Counted from the stretch's first letter, positions 7,653-17,345 are shown. The stretch: DNA of 64,000 nt from Agrobacterium tumefaciens_K (GCF_031801495.1 NZ_JAOEGC010000002.1:372001-436000), one strand, 5' to 3'. Notes: generated by a model from the sequence alone, not told the origin. Numbers and translations are program-made.

Positions 7653-9137
7653 ATGAACACATCCATTCTTTTGCTGATACTGGCGCTGATCGGCATCGGC
7701 AGCTACCTGCTTGCCAGCCGCCGGGCCGTTGCGGTTGCTGGTGGGCGTCCCTCCAGCATGCATTCCCGTGCTGGCTATCACGGCTCTTACGCCGTCATCT
7801 GGGCTGTTTTGCCGTCAGCGCTCATTCTGGCGGCCTGGCTCGTGATCAGCCCGCTGATCGTGACGTCGGCCGTACGCGGTAATTTTCCCGAAGACGTGCG
7901 CGCGCAGTCTGAAGCGCAGCAGAGCCTGACCTATGGCATGGTGACGTCGATTGCCCGTGGTCTGCAGAGATTGAACACGGAAGAGCTGGCGCAGGTCGAA
8001 ACCGATACAGGTGCCGTTCGCCCGCTGCTGGCCGCGAAAGGCGTCGCAATTGCCGGTGACCCCGAGCGGTACATGGTTGATGCCGCCCACACGCTCAACA
8101 GCATGACATCGACCAGCCGGCTTGCAATGATCGTGGTGGTTCTGTTGGCGGCTCTGGCGGGCGGTGCTTATGCGCTTCGCGCCATCGCGCCGCGTTTCAG
8201 GGCACGCAACCAGGTCGAGAAGGTCATTCTCGTCGCTTTGCTGGTTGCGTCCTCGATCGCCATTCTGACAACCATCGGCATCGTGCTGTCGATGCTGACG
8301 GAGGCCATCCAGTTCTTCACGATGGTTCCTGCTCACGAGTTCTTCTTCGGAACGGTGTGGGATCCGCGTTTTGCAGCGGCCGGCGCCACGGACAGCTCGG
8401 GTCAATTCGGTCTGATCCCGCTGCTCGCAGGCACGCTCTACATCGGTTTCGTCGCGATGCTCGTCGCGGTTCCGGTTGGTCTGTTCTCGGCAATCTACAT
8501 GTCGGAATATGCCGGTCCGAAGCTTCGCTCGGTCGCAAAGCCCCTGCTTGAAGTTCTCGCCGGCATTCCGACGATCGTTTACGGCTTCTTTGCTCTGACA
8601 ACCGTTGGCCCGTTCCTGCGTGATATTTCCGCGCAGATCAACGGTCTTGCCACTGGAAACTACGCCAACTTCATTCAGGCGCAGAGCGTTCTGACGGCCG
8701 GTTTCGTGATGGGCATCATGCTGATCCCTTACGTCTCGTCGCTGTCGGACGACATCATCACAGCTGTGCCGCGTGCACTGCGCGATGGTTCGCTGGGCCT
8801 CGGTGCGACCCGCTCGGAAACGGTCAAGCGGGTCATTCTGCCAGCAGCGCTTCCTGGCATCGTCGGCGCGTTGCTGATGACGGCCTCCCGAGCCATCGGC
8901 GAAACGATGATCGTGGTTCTCGCCGCCGGTGTTGCTGCCCGTCTGCAGATCAATCCGCTCGAGCCGATGACGACCGTTACGGTGAAGATCGTCAGCCAGC
9001 TGACGGGTGACCTTGAGTTCACCTCACCGCAGACACTGGTTGCCTTCGCGCTCGGCATCACGCTTTTTGCCATCACGCTATGCCTCAATATCTATGCGCT
9101 TTACATCGTGCGCAAATACCGGGAGCAGTATGAATGA
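7653..9137 (+). CDS. pstC: PstC, phosphate ABC transporter permease
   Basis: 494 residues, longer than the enterobacterial protein. An N-terminal membrane helix and a second one near residue 60 enclose the long extension typical of alphaproteobacteria, including a soluble loop, before the permease domain with TM helices from about residue 200. The EAA loop is visible as SLGLGATRSETVKRVILPAALPGI. The start at 7653 has GAGGGAA 5 bases upstream, better than the earlier in-frame start at 7623. The 3' end overlaps pstA by four bases (ATGA), indicating coupled translation. Confidence 0.94.
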   Translation: MNTSILLLILALIGIGSYLLASRRAVAVAGGRPSSMHSRAGYHGSYAVIWAVLPSALILAAWLVISPLIVTSAVRGNFPEDVRAQSEAQQSLTYGMVTSIARGLQRLNTEELAQVETDTGAVRPLLAAKGVAIAGDPERYMVDAAHTLNSMTSTSRLAMIVVVLLAALAGGAYALRAIAPRFRARNQVEKVILVALLVASSIAILTTIGIVLSMLTEAIQFFTMVPAHEFFFGTVWDPRFAAAGATDSSGQFGLIPLLAGTLYIGFVAMLVAVPVGLFSAIYMSEYAGPKLRSVAKPLLEVLAGIPTIVYGFFALTTVGPFLRDISAQINGLATGNYANFIQAQSVLTAGFVMGIMLIPYVSSLSDDIITAVPRALRDGSLGLGATRSETVKRVILPAALPGIVGALLMTASRAIGETMIVVLAAGVAARLQINPLEPMTTVTVKIVSQLTGDLEFTSPQTLVAFALGITLFAITLCLNIYALYIVRKYREQYE

Positions 9138-10453
9138 CCGACATCGTTTCTCCCGCAACCGGCGCCGCTTCCCGCGCGCCGGCCCGACGTGATATCGGCA
9201 TCAAGCGCCGTTATGCTGCGGAACGTCGTTTCCGTGCTTACGGAATGGCCGCGATTTCTTTCGGCCTGGTCTTCCTGTTCCTCCTTCTGTGGTCGGTGGT
9301 CGGGAAGGGCTACACCGCCTTCCAGCAGACGATGATTACCGTTCCGGTGGAATTCTCCGAACAGATCATCGATCCGAAGAATGAACGTGCGACCAATCCC
9401 GCAAAGCTGATGACGGCCAATTATCCCGTTATTGCTCGTGATGCCGTTGCAAAGGTTCTCGGCGTGGCGCCGACGGACCGCGCAGGTCTGCGTGCGGTCA
9501 ACGCCATGATCTCGGACAGCGTCCGAACCCAGCTGCGTGACATCGTGACCGCCGATCCTGCGGTGATCGGTACCACCCGTAACGTTACGCTTCTGGCCTC
9601 CGGCGATGTCGACAGCGCCTTCAAGGGCCAAGTCGATCTGACCGTGGACGAGGCGAACCGTCGCATTTCAAACCAGCAGCTTGGCTGGATGAATCAGCTT
9701 GCCGAAGGCGGCCAGCTCGGCAAGCATTTCAATACGGGCATCTTCGTCAACGGCAACTCCAGCCGTCCGGAAGCCGCCGGTGTTGGCGTGGCGCTGATCG
9801 GTTCCTTCTACATGATGGCGATTGTTCTGGTGCTGTCGCTGCCCATCGGTGTTGCAGCCTCGATCTATCTGGAAGAGTTTGCCCCGAAGAACCGTCTGAC
9901 GGACCTCATCGAGGTGAACATCAACAACCTGGCTGCCGTACCGTCCATCGTTTACGGTCTGCTGGGTCTGTCCGTCTTCATCAACTTCATGGGCTTCCCG
10001 CGTTCGGCATCGCTCGTCGGCGGCTTTGTTCTGACCCTGATGACACTACCGACGATCATCATCGCCACCCGCGCGGCGTTGAAGGCCGTGCCGCCTTCCA
10101 TCCGTGCCGCCGCACTCGGTCTGGGTGCATCGAAGATGCAGACCATCTTCCACCATGTGCTGCCGCTTGCCATGCCGGGTATTCTGACCGGCACGATCAT
10201 CGGCCTCGCGCATGCGCTTGGCGAAACGGCTCCGCTGCTTCTGATCGGCATGGTGGCTTTCGTCGCGAACTACCCGACAACGCCGCTCGATCCTTCGACG
10301 GCGCTGCCGGTGCAGATTTACATGTGGGCGAATGAGGCAGAGCGCGCCTTTGTCGAAAGAACATCCGGCGCTATCATCATCCTGCTCTTGTTCCTCATCG
10401 TCATGAATGTTGGCGCAATCCTGTTGCGTCGCCGCTTCGAACGGCGCTGGTAA
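9134..10453 (+). CDS. pstA: PstA, phosphate ABC transporter permease
   Basis: 439 residues with one N-terminal helix (AISFGLVFLFLLLWSVV), a large soluble loop of about 170 residues, then the permease domain. The EAA motif is ALGLGASKMQTIFHHVLPLAMPGI. It forms the membrane channel together with PstC. It overlaps pstC by four bases and is 16 bases from pstB, so the three genes are one operon. Confidence 0.95.
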   Translation: MTDIVSPATGAASRAPARRDIGIKRRYAAERRFRAYGMAAISFGLVFLFLLLWSVVGKGYTAFQQTMITVPVEFSEQIIDPKNERATNPAKLMTANYPVIARDAVAKVLGVAPTDRAGLRAVNAMISDSVRTQLRDIVTADPAVIGTTRNVTLLASGDVDSAFKGQVDLTVDEANRRISNQQLGWMNQLAEGGQLGKHFNTGIFVNGNSSRPEAAGVGVALIGSFYMMAIVLVLSLPIGVAASIYLEEFAPKNRLTDLIEVNINNLAAVPSIVYGLLGLSVFINFMGFPRSASLVGGFVLTLMTLPTIIIATRAALKAVPPSIRAAALGLGASKMQTIFHHVLPLAMPGILTGTIIGLAHALGETAPLLLIGMVAFVANYPTTPLDPSTALPVQIYMWANEAERAFVERTSGAIIILLLFLIVMNVGAILLRRRFERRW

Positions 10454-10469
10454 AGGGAGCTAGAAAGCT

Positions 10470-11285
10470 ATGAACATGTTGTCGGAAGCAGCAGTTGAAA
10501 AGGCGCTGGACAAGAAAATGAATGAAGTTTCGTACAAGATGATTGGTAAGGACGTTTCGGTTTATTACGGCGAAAAGCGCGCGCTTTACGACGTGAACCT
10601 CAACGTCCGCGAAAATACGGTGACCGCACTCATCGGTCCGTCGGGCTGCGGAAAGTCCACGTTCCTGCGCACCCTGAACCGCATGAACGACACGATCGAC
10701 GGCTGCAAGGTCACCGGCAAGATCACACTCGACACGGATGATATCTACGATCCGGCCATCGATGTCGTGGAACTGCGCGCCCGCGTCGGCATGGTGTTCC
10801 AGAAGCCGAACCCCTTCCCGAAGTCGATCTACGAAAACATCGCCTACGGCCCACGCATCCATGGTCTTGCCCGTAACAAGGCGGACATGGACCAGATCAT
10901 CGAACAGAGCCTGCAGAAGGCCGGTCTGTGGAACGAAGTGAAAGACCGTCTGCATGAATCCGGCACGGGCCTTTCCGGCGGTCAGCAGCAGCGCCTTTGC
11001 ATTGCACGCGCCGTTGCCGTTTCCCCGGAAGTGATCCTGATGGATGAGCCGTGCTCGGCGCTTGACCCGATCGCGACTGCCAAGGTCGAGGAACTGATCC
11101 ACGAGCTGCGCACGAACTTCACCATCGTCATCGTGACCCACTCCATGCAGCAGGCGGCCCGTGTGTCGCAGCGCACCGCCATGTTCCACCTTGGCCATCT
11201 GGTTGAAGAAAACGAGACGGACAAGATGTTCACCAACCCGGATGACCAGCGCACCCAGGATTACATCATGGGTCGCTTCGGCTGA
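10470..11285 (+). CDS. pstB: PstB, phosphate ABC transporter ATP-binding protein
   Basis: 271 residues. Walker A is GPSGCGKST, the Q-loop MVFQKPNPFPKSIYENIAYG is the PstB-specific form, the signature is LSGGQQQRL, Walker B is VILMDEPCSALDP, and the H-loop is IVTHSMQQA. It powers phosphate import through PstCA. GGGAG stands about 10 bases before the ATG. A 9-base hairpin (CCACCTGCC/GGCAGGTGG, 11338-11359) without a T-run separates it from phoU and may stabilise or process the transcript. Confidence 0.97.
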   Translation: MNMLSEAAVEKALDKKMNEVSYKMIGKDVSVYYGEKRALYDVNLNVRENTVTALIGPSGCGKSTFLRTLNRMNDTIDGCKVTGKITLDTDDIYDPAIDVVELRARVGMVFQKPNPFPKSIYENIAYGPRIHGLARNKADMDQIIEQSLQKAGLWNEVKDRLHESGTGLSGGQQQRLCIARAVAVSPEVILMDEPCSALDPIATAKVEELIHELRTNFTIVIVTHSMQQAARVSQRTAMFHLGHLVEENETDKMFTNPDDQRTQDYIMGRFG

Positions 11286-11390
11286 TTTTTCGATCAGCGC
11301 CTGAGAGAAACCGAGCAAGACTGGCGCCTCTGTTTACCCACCTGCCATCGGGCAGGTGGACGAAGCAGGGCAGACCCCGAGGACGAGATC

Positions 11391-12116
11391 ATGAATCAGA
11401 CAACGACCCATTCGCATATTTTGTCCGCCTATGACGAAGAACTGAAATTCCTCAGCCGCCGCATTGCTGAAATGGGCGGCCTGGCGGAACAGATGTGCGC
11501 CGACGCTGTTCGCGCACTGGTCAATTCCGACGCGGCACTAGCGCAGAAGGTCATTTCCGACGACGCCATCCTGGACCACGCTGAACGAGAAATCGGCGAC
11601 AAGGCCATTGTCACCATCGCCAAGCGCCAGCCAATGGCGGCTGACCTTCGCGAAATCATCGGCACGCTGCGCATCGCGGCGGATCTGGAACGCGTTGGCG
11701 ATCTTGGCAAGAACACCGCCAAGCGCGTGATCGCGGTTGCCGGAACCGGCGTTCCCCGCAAGCTGGCCCGCGGCCTTGAGCACCTGTCCGAGCTTGCCCT
11801 TGTACAGCTCAAGGAAGTGCTCGACGTCTACTCCACGCGCTCCGCCGAAAAGGCGCAGGCCATCCGCGCGCGCGACGAGGAAATCGATGCCATGTACACC
11901 TCGCTCTTCCGCGAGCTTTTGACCTACATGATGGAAGATCCGCGCAACATCACCACCTGCACGCACCTTCTGTTCTGCGCAAAGAACATCGAGCGTATCG
12001 GCGACCATGCGACCAACATCGCCGAGACGATCTATTACATGACCACTGGGAGCCAGCCGGAGGGCGAGCGTCCGAAGGACGACAGTTCCAACACGCTCGG
12101 TTCCGTAACCGAGTAA
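11391..12116 (+). CDS. phoU: PhoU, phosphate signalling regulator
   Basis: 241 residues, all helical, with two PhoU repeats. Metal-binding type motifs appear as DAILDHAEREIGDKAI in the first and RDEEIDAMYTSLFRELL in the second, each followed by the long RIGDHATNIAE / RVGDLGKNTAK helix. PhoU links Pst transport activity to PhoR and keeps the Pho regulon off when phosphate is plentiful. GAGGACGAG precedes the ATG. Confidence 0.96.
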   Translation: MNQTTTHSHILSAYDEELKFLSRRIAEMGGLAEQMCADAVRALVNSDAALAQKVISDDAILDHAEREIGDKAIVTIAKRQPMAADLREIIGTLRIAADLERVGDLGKNTAKRVIAVAGTGVPRKLARGLEHLSELALVQLKEVLDVYSTRSAEKAQAIRARDEEIDAMYTSLFRELLTYMMEDPRNITTCTHLLFCAKNIERIGDHATNIAETIYYMTTGSQPEGERPKDDSSNTLGSVTE

Positions 12117-12143
12117 CAGCCAGGCCGATTTACGGAGTTCAGT

Positions 12144-12830
12144 ATGGTACCGAAGATTGCAGTTGTTGAGGACGAAGAGGCGCTGAGCGTTCTGCTTCGT
12201 TACAATCTTGAGGCTGAGGGGTACGATGTCGACACGATACCGCGTGGCGATGAAGCGGAAATCAGGTTGCAGGAGCGGGTTCCCGATCTTCTGATCCTCG
12301 ATTGGATGCTGCCCGGCGTCTCCGGTATCGAACTGTGCCGACGCTTGAGAATGCGCCCCGAAACCGAACGTCTGCCCATCATCATGCTGACGGCCCGTGG
12401 CGAGGAAAGCGAACGTGTTCGCGGCCTCGCCACCGGCGCAGATGACTACGTGGTCAAGCCGTTCTCGACGCCCGAGCTGATGGCGCGCGTAAAGGCCATG
12501 TTGCGTCGCGCCCGTCCGGAAGTTCTGTCTTCGGTTTTGAAGTGCGGCGACATCGAGTTGGATCGCGAAACGCACCGCGTTCATCGCAAGACGCGTGAAG
12601 TTCGCCTAGGACCGACGGAGTTCCGTCTTCTTGAGTTCCTAATGACGTCGCCGGGTCGGGTTTTCTCGCGCTCGCAATTGCTGGATGGTGTCTGGGGCCA
12701 CGATATCTACGTGGATGAGCGGACCGTTGACGTTCATGTGGGACGTCTGCGCAAGGCGCTCAACTTTTCCAACATGCAGGATGTCATTCGCACCGTTCGG
12801 GGTGCTGGTTACTCCATGGAAGCCGCGTAG
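12144..12830 (+). CDS. phoB: PhoB, phosphate regulon response regulator
   Basis: 228 residues. The receiver domain has the acidic pair ED (residues 9-10), the phosphoacceptor D53 in LLILDWMLPG, T83-type LTARGEE and K in VVKPFSTPEL. The C-terminal winged helix (OmpR/PhoB class) includes RLLEFLMTSPGRVFSRSQLL and the VDVHVGRLRKAL recognition segment. It binds PHO boxes such as those before phoR and pstS. GGAG lies 6 bases before the ATG. It ends the operon at a strong terminator. Confidence 0.97.
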   Translation: MVPKIAVVEDEEALSVLLRYNLEAEGYDVDTIPRGDEAEIRLQERVPDLLILDWMLPGVSGIELCRRLRMRPETERLPIIMLTARGEESERVRGLATGADDYVVKPFSTPELMARVKAMLRRARPEVLSSVLKCGDIELDRETHRVHRKTREVRLGPTEFRLLEFLMTSPGRVFSRSQLLDGVWGHDIYVDERTVDVHVGRLRKALNFSNMQDVIRTVRGAGYSMEAA

Positions 12831-12882
12831 GTTCTGATCTTGTATTCACAGCGTTTCCCTTCGTAGAGGAGGCGTTCTGAAA

Positions 12883-12914
12883 CAAAAAAACGGGCCGAAA
12901 GGCCCGTTTTTTTG
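12883..12914. terminator. Bidirectional terminator between phoB and gcrA
   Basis: The stem ACGGGCC/GGCCCGT with a GAAA loop is flanked by seven As on the left and eight Ts on the right, so it can stop both the phoB and gcrA transcripts. Confidence 0.92.
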
Positions 12915-12931
12915 TTGTCCGGATTGCCCGC

Positions 12932-13465
12932 TTACGCCTTGCGACGCTCGCTCACCGGCTGATAGGCGAGCTTTGCGTGGAACTTGCAGTAGGGTGAAGA
13001 TTCCGAGGCTTCGCAACCACAGAAGTGGAAGTCGTCCTTCAGCGGGTCTCCGACCGGCCACTTGCAGGTGCGCTCTGTCAGTTCCGTCAGCGTAAGACGA
13101 CGGGACTCCGGCGTCATGATGTTTCTCGACGGAACGTAGTCGAGAACCTGTGCCGTCTGGATATCCATTTCTTCGTGCAGCGCAGTCGCTACGCTTGTGC
13201 GTGCTACCGTACGGACCGGCGCGGTGTTGAGGCGTGCCGTGTAGGTTGCCGGGCGCGGGGCCGCTGCCGCTGTTCGCTTCGGCGCAGTCCGCGCCGATGT
13301 CACGGTTCCGCCAGCCTTGGCACGCCCGGGAAGGTTCAGGCGATGAACCTTGCCAATAACCGCGTTACGGCTTACACCGCCCAGTTGTGCTGCGATCTGG
13401 CTGGCGCTGAGCCCCTCGGACCACAGTTTCTTGAGTTTTTCGACTCGTTCATCCGTCCAGTTCAT
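12932..13465 (-). CDS. gcrA: GcrA, cell cycle regulator
   Basis: 177 residues. The N-terminus MNWTDERVEKLKKLWSEGLS, then QIAAQLGGVSRNAVIGKVHR, is the GcrA DNA-binding helix-turn-helix, followed by a basic Ala/Pro-rich linker. The C-terminal RTCKWPVGDP...CGCEA...PYCKFHAKLAY region is the sigma-70-interacting domain. GcrA recruits RNA polymerase to promoters that often carry CcrM-methylated GANTC sites. Its own upstream region holds an unusual GANTC cluster. GGAGAAG lies 5 bases before the ATG. Confidence 0.94.
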   Translation of the reverse strand: MNWTDERVEKLKKLWSEGLSASQIAAQLGGVSRNAVIGKVHRLNLPGRAKAGGTVTSARTAPKRTAAAAPRPATYTARLNTAPVRTVARTSVATALHEEMDIQTAQVLDYVPSRNIMTPESRRLTLTELTERTCKWPVGDPLKDDFHFCGCEASESSPYCKFHAKLAYQPVSERRKA

Positions 13466-13896
13466 GCCGCTTCTCCGCTCGTCGCGTCTATTTCGGCAGA
13501 ATCCTTCTCCAGCTCGCGAGCGTGCTCCCGAGTGTCAATTCCGCCGGATTTTTGGTGACTAGTTCCGCCGCAATGCAGTCTAGTAATTGACGATTAACCT
13601 AGTGTGAGGCTGACTCCGTGGCAAGAGTCGCGGGAATCATCTCGAATCGATTTTCCGGTTTTCCCCAACTTGCTGTTCAGGAGAGTCCGAAAAGCAACAC
13701 CTTGTGCTCTCTGTGCGGCTTCCCACAAGCACTTGAGAACGCCGGAAAATGAGGACTTTTGTTGACATCGGCAATTGAAGTGACAATAGTGCCCCTGCCG
13801 CCGCGAGGCGGCATTTTTGATTTTCAGGCAAGGGATAACCCTGACCGCCTATTGACAACGACTGAAAGCGCATTTTGCGCGAGGAGTGATGCAGCC
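13466..13896. other. Divergent intergenic region of gcrA and argD
   Basis: 431 bases with no supported gene. It holds the gcrA and argD promoters and six GANTC sites, five of them in 13612-13687. A frame running through it in line with argD (from 13759) is open, but has no ribosome site and reads as non-coding sequence before MAETG. Confidence 0.7.
13612..13687. promoter_or_regulatory. Cluster of CcrM (GANTC) methylation sites
   Basis: GANTC occurs at 13612, 13625, 13634, 13644 and 13683, five sites in 76 bases where chance gives about one per 256. The cluster lies 147-222 bases upstream of the gcrA start. Confidence 0.65.
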
Positions 13897-15096
13897 ATGG
13901 CCGAAACCGGCGCGCCATTGTTCGATACGTTTTCCAGAGCACCCCTGCGTTTCGAACGAGGAGAGGGCGTATGGCTTGTGACGGAAAGCGGCGAGCGATA
14001 TCTGGATTTTGGCGCGGGCGTTGCCGTCACATCCGTGGGCCACAGCCATCCGCATCTGGTGGAGGCCCTGAAAGGCCAGGCGGAGAAGGTCTGGCACCTG
14101 TCCAACCTCTATGAGATACCGGGACAGGAAGTGCTGGCCAAGCGCCTGACGGATGCCACCTTTGCGGACAAGGCTTTCTTCACCAACTCCGGTGCGGAAG
14201 CGCTCGAATGCGCGATCAAGACGGCGCGGCGTTATCAGTACACTCACGGCCATCCGGAAAAATTCCGTATCGTCACCTTCGAAGGCGCCTTCCATGGCCG
14301 CACGCTGGCAACCATCGCTGCCGGTGGTCAGGCGAAGTACCTTGAAGGTTTCGGACCCAAGGTCGAGGGCTTCGATCAGGTTCCATTCGGTGATGTCGCG
14401 GCCTTGAAGGCTGCCATCACCCCCGAGACTGCAGCCCTGCTGATCGAGCCGATCCAGGGGGAGGGCGGTATCCGGGCGCCCAGCAAGGAATTCCTTCAGA
14501 CGCTGCGCGATCTGTGCGACGAACACGGCCTGCTGCTGATCTTTGATGAGGTGCAGACGGGCGTTGGCCGCACGGGCAAATTCTTTGCCTATGAATGGTC
14601 TGGTGTCACGCCGGATATCATGGCGGTTGCCAAAGGCATCGGTGGCGGCTTCCCGTTCGGCGCCTGCCTTGCGACGGCCGAGGCCGCGTCCGGCATGACG
14701 GCTGGTACCCATGGCACGACCTACGGCGGCAACCCGCTGGCCATGGCCGTTGGCAATGCGGTGCTGGATATCGTCCTGGCTGATGGCTTCTTCGACCACG
14801 TGCGCGACGTTTCGCTGGTTTTCCGTCAGGGTCTTGCGTCGCTGAAGGATCGTTTCCCGGACGTTATCGAAGAAATCCGTGGTGAAGGCCTGCTGCTTGG
14901 CATCAAGGCGAAAGTGCCGGCTGCCGATCTCTTGCAGGCCATGCGCGCCGAGCATCTGCTGGGTGTTCCGGCAGGCGATAACGTCATCCGCCTGCTGCCG
15001 CCTCTGGTCGTGACGGCGGAGGAGGCACGCGAAGGGCTGGCCCGCGTTGAAAAGGCTGCGGAAGCACTCACCACGAAACTGGCTAAGAGCGCCTGA
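13897..15096 (+). CDS. argD: ArgD, acetylornithine aminotransferase
   Basis: 399 residues, a class III PLP-dependent aminotransferase of arginine synthesis that converts N-acetylglutamate semialdehyde to N-acetylornithine. Visible marks: FGAGVAVTSVGHSHPHLVEA, FFTNSGAEALECAIKTAR (phosphate cup), FHGRTLATIA, IFDEVQTGVGRTGKFFAYE, and the PLP lysine in AVAKGIGGGFPFGA. ATG at 13897 is chosen because GAGGAG lies about 10 bases before it and the family starts here. argF follows 54 bases later; the pair is a standard rhizobial arrangement. Confidence 0.94.
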   Translation: MAETGAPLFDTFSRAPLRFERGEGVWLVTESGERYLDFGAGVAVTSVGHSHPHLVEALKGQAEKVWHLSNLYEIPGQEVLAKRLTDATFADKAFFTNSGAEALECAIKTARRYQYTHGHPEKFRIVTFEGAFHGRTLATIAAGGQAKYLEGFGPKVEGFDQVPFGDVAALKAAITPETAALLIEPIQGEGGIRAPSKEFLQTLRDLCDEHGLLLIFDEVQTGVGRTGKFFAYEWSGVTPDIMAVAKGIGGGFPFGACLATAEAASGMTAGTHGTTYGGNPLAMAVGNAVLDIVLADGFFDHVRDVSLVFRQGLASLKDRFPDVIEEIRGEGLLLGIKAKVPAADLLQAMRAEHLLGVPAGDNVIRLLPPLVVTAEEAREGLARVEKAAEALTTKLAKSA

Positions 15097-15150
15097 GGGG
15101 CGTTCTCCGGGCCGGCGCGAAGCGCGGCCCGTTTCGATAGGACAGCATAA

Positions 15151-16068
15151 ATGGCATCAGCAAAACACTTTCTGGACCTCTCGGCCGTTGGCTCGGAGGA
15201 TCTGCGGACAATTCTCGACGACGCGCGGGTGCGCAAGATCGCCACGAAAAACGGTACGGCTGAAAAGCCGCTCGCGGGCAAGATGCTGGCGATGATTTTC
15301 GAAAAGCCGTCGACCCGGACCCGCGTTTCCTTTGATGTCGGCATGCGCCAGCTCGGCGGCGAGACGTTGTTCCTTTCCGGTACGGAAATGCAGCTCGGCC
15401 GAGCCGAAACCATCGGCGATACGGCGAAGGTTCTGTCGCGCTATGTCGATGCGATCATGATCCGCACCACCGATCACTCGCGCCTGCTGGAGCTTGCGGA
15501 ACACGCGACCGTGCCGGTCATCAACGGCCTGACGGACGACACGCATCCCTGCCAGATCATGGCCGATATTCTGACCTTCGAGGAACATCGCGGCCCGATC
15601 AAGGGCAAGACGATTGCCTGGACGGGCGACGGTAACAACGTGCTGCATTCCTTTGTCGAAGGTTCCGCCCGTTTCGGCTACCGCATGAACATGGCGGTGC
15701 CGATGGGTTCGGAGCCGCACGACAAGTTCCTGAACTGGGCGCGCAACAATGGTGGCGACATCATGCTCTGCCATGACGCGGACAGGGCCGTGGCGGGTGC
15801 GGACTGCGTGGTCACCGATACCTGGGTATCCATGAACCAGGAGCACAAGGCGCGCGGACACAACATCTTCCAGCCCTATCAGGTCAATGAAGCCCTGATG
15901 GCGAAGGCGGACAAGGATGCGGTGTTCATGCACTGCCTGCCCGCACACCGCGGCGAGGAAGTGACGGACGCTGTCATAGACGGTGCGCAGTCGGTCGTTT
16001 TCGATGAGGCGGAAAATCGCCTTCACGCACAGAAGTCGATCATTGCATGGTGCATGGGCGTCATCTGA
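15151..16068 (+). CDS. argF: ArgF, ornithine carbamoyltransferase
   Basis: 305 residues. It joins carbamoyl phosphate and ornithine to give citrulline. The carbamoyl phosphate motif is FEKPSTRTRVSFDVGM, followed by MQLGRAETIGDT, the ornithine-side NGLTDDTHPCQ, DTWVSMNQE, and the HCLPAHRGEEV motif with the active-site Cys. It is in an operon with argD upstream and probably hslO downstream. Confidence 0.96.
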   Translation: MASAKHFLDLSAVGSEDLRTILDDARVRKIATKNGTAEKPLAGKMLAMIFEKPSTRTRVSFDVGMRQLGGETLFLSGTEMQLGRAETIGDTAKVLSRYVDAIMIRTTDHSRLLELAEHATVPVINGLTDDTHPCQIMADILTFEEHRGPIKGKTIAWTGDGNNVLHSFVEGSARFGYRMNMAVPMGSEPHDKFLNWARNNGGDIMLCHDADRAVAGADCVVTDTWVSMNQEHKARGHNIFQPYQVNEALMAKADKDAVFMHCLPAHRGEEVTDAVIDGAQSVVFDEAENRLHAQKSIIAWCMGVI

Positions 16069-16313
16069 TGCCTTTCGCCCGGCGTGATCTCGTCATGACG
16101 TCGGGTTCTTGAACTTTCCCGCACCTGTAACCATCTGTGGAACTTCAAAAGGCTCGCCGGGTATTCGCTGGCGGGCCATCATCACGTTTTGCACGATTTT
16201 GTCCGGTACCGGTTCCTCTATCCGGCGACGTGTGCGACAAGCGGAAAAACGACATTCGAAAAACCGGGCTGTGCCCGGTAGCGGCGCATTGCTTTGCGCC
16301 AGGGAGTATGGAC

Positions 16314-17303
16314 ATGGCAGATGCAACAGTTGAGCTGGACGCTCTCGATTTTGCTGGCGACGATAAGGTTGTGCCGTTTCAGGTCGACGGTCTGGACGTT
16401 CGCGGTCGCGCCGTACAGGTAGGACCGCTGCTGAACGCCATTCTCGAGCGCCACAACTACCCCGCGCCGGTTGCCCGCTTGTTGGCAGAGGCCACGGTCC
16501 TGACGGCATTGATTGGCACTTCGCTGAAATTTTCCGGCAAGCTGACCGTTCAGACGAAGGGAGATGGCCCGGTCGATCTTCTCGTGGCTGATTTTTCGGC
16601 ACCTGAGAATATGCGTGCCTATGCCCGGTTTGACGAGGAGCGGCTTGCGGAAGCGACCGCTGCCGGTGCGACGTCGCCGGAGCAGCTCCTTGGCACGGGT
16701 ATTCTTGCCTTTACCATCGACCAAGGTGTGGGCATGCAACCCTATCAAGGCATCGTGCCTTTGGACGGCTCTTCGCTTGAAGAAATTGCCGGCGTCTATT
16801 TCCGCCAGTCGGAACAGCTTCCCACAAGGGTCAGGCTCGGCGTTGCCGAATTCTTCGACCGCGACGCCGATGGCAAGCCGCGCCATGGCTGGCGGGCTGG
16901 GGGTGTGATTGCCCAGTTCCTGCCACAGGCACCGGAGCGGTTGCGTTCGCCTGATCTTCATGGCGGTGACGGTGACGAGGGTGGCCACGCGCATATCGAG
17001 GATGATGCGTGGACCGAAGCCGTGACGTTGCTGGATACCGTGGATACCGACGAACTCACCGATCCGCAGGTGCCGGTCGAACGCCTGCTGTACCGTCTTT
17101 TCCATGAACGCGGCGTGCGTATTTACGAACCGCAGACAGTCGTTGATCGCTGCAATTGCTCACGGGAAAAGATCAAGGGCGTGCTGACGGGCTTCTCTGC
17201 GGAGGAGATCGCGGAAAGTCAGGAGGATGGCGCCATCGCCGTCACCTGTGAGTTCTGCTCGACCACCTATCGATACGACGTCAGCGAACTCGAAAACGTC
17301 TGA
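16314..17303 (+). CDS. hslO: HslO (Hsp33), redox-regulated chaperone
   Basis: 329 residues. The N-terminal Hsp33 domain includes LLAEATVLTALIGTSLKFSG and the C-terminal zinc module carries CNC (in DRCNCSRE) and CEFC, the four Cys that bind zinc when reduced and form disulfides on oxidative stress, unfolding to activate the chaperone. ATG at 16314 is chosen because AGGGAG lies 7 bases before it; an ATG two codons earlier is too close to that site. An acidic His/Gly-rich insert follows the core domain (DLHGGDGDEGGHAHIEDD). Confidence 0.94.
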   Translation: MADATVELDALDFAGDDKVVPFQVDGLDVRGRAVQVGPLLNAILERHNYPAPVARLLAEATVLTALIGTSLKFSGKLTVQTKGDGPVDLLVADFSAPENMRAYARFDEERLAEATAAGATSPEQLLGTGILAFTIDQGVGMQPYQGIVPLDGSSLEEIAGVYFRQSEQLPTRVRLGVAEFFDRDADGKPRHGWRAGGVIAQFLPQAPERLRSPDLHGGDGDEGGHAHIEDDAWTEAVTLLDTVDTDELTDPQVPVERLLYRLFHERGVRIYEPQTVVDRCNCSREKIKGVLTGFSAEEIAESQEDGAIAVTCEFCSTTYRYDVSELENV

Positions 17304-17313
17304 TGAAAAAAGG

Positions 17314-17345
17314 AAAGCCGCATCCCTCATCCGGTGCGGCTTTTA
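17314..17345. terminator. Bidirectional terminator between hslO and apaG
   Basis: The stem AAAGCCGCA/TGCGGCTTT is followed by T-runs on one side and A-runs on the other; the convergent genes end on each side of it. Confidence 0.85.

Noticed and set aside
16093..16602. 169-residue minus-strand frame between argF and hslO
   Set aside because: Its last 40 residues look protein-like (QNVMMARQRIPGEPFEVPQM), but most of the frame is antisense to hslO and no start with a ribosome site is visible.
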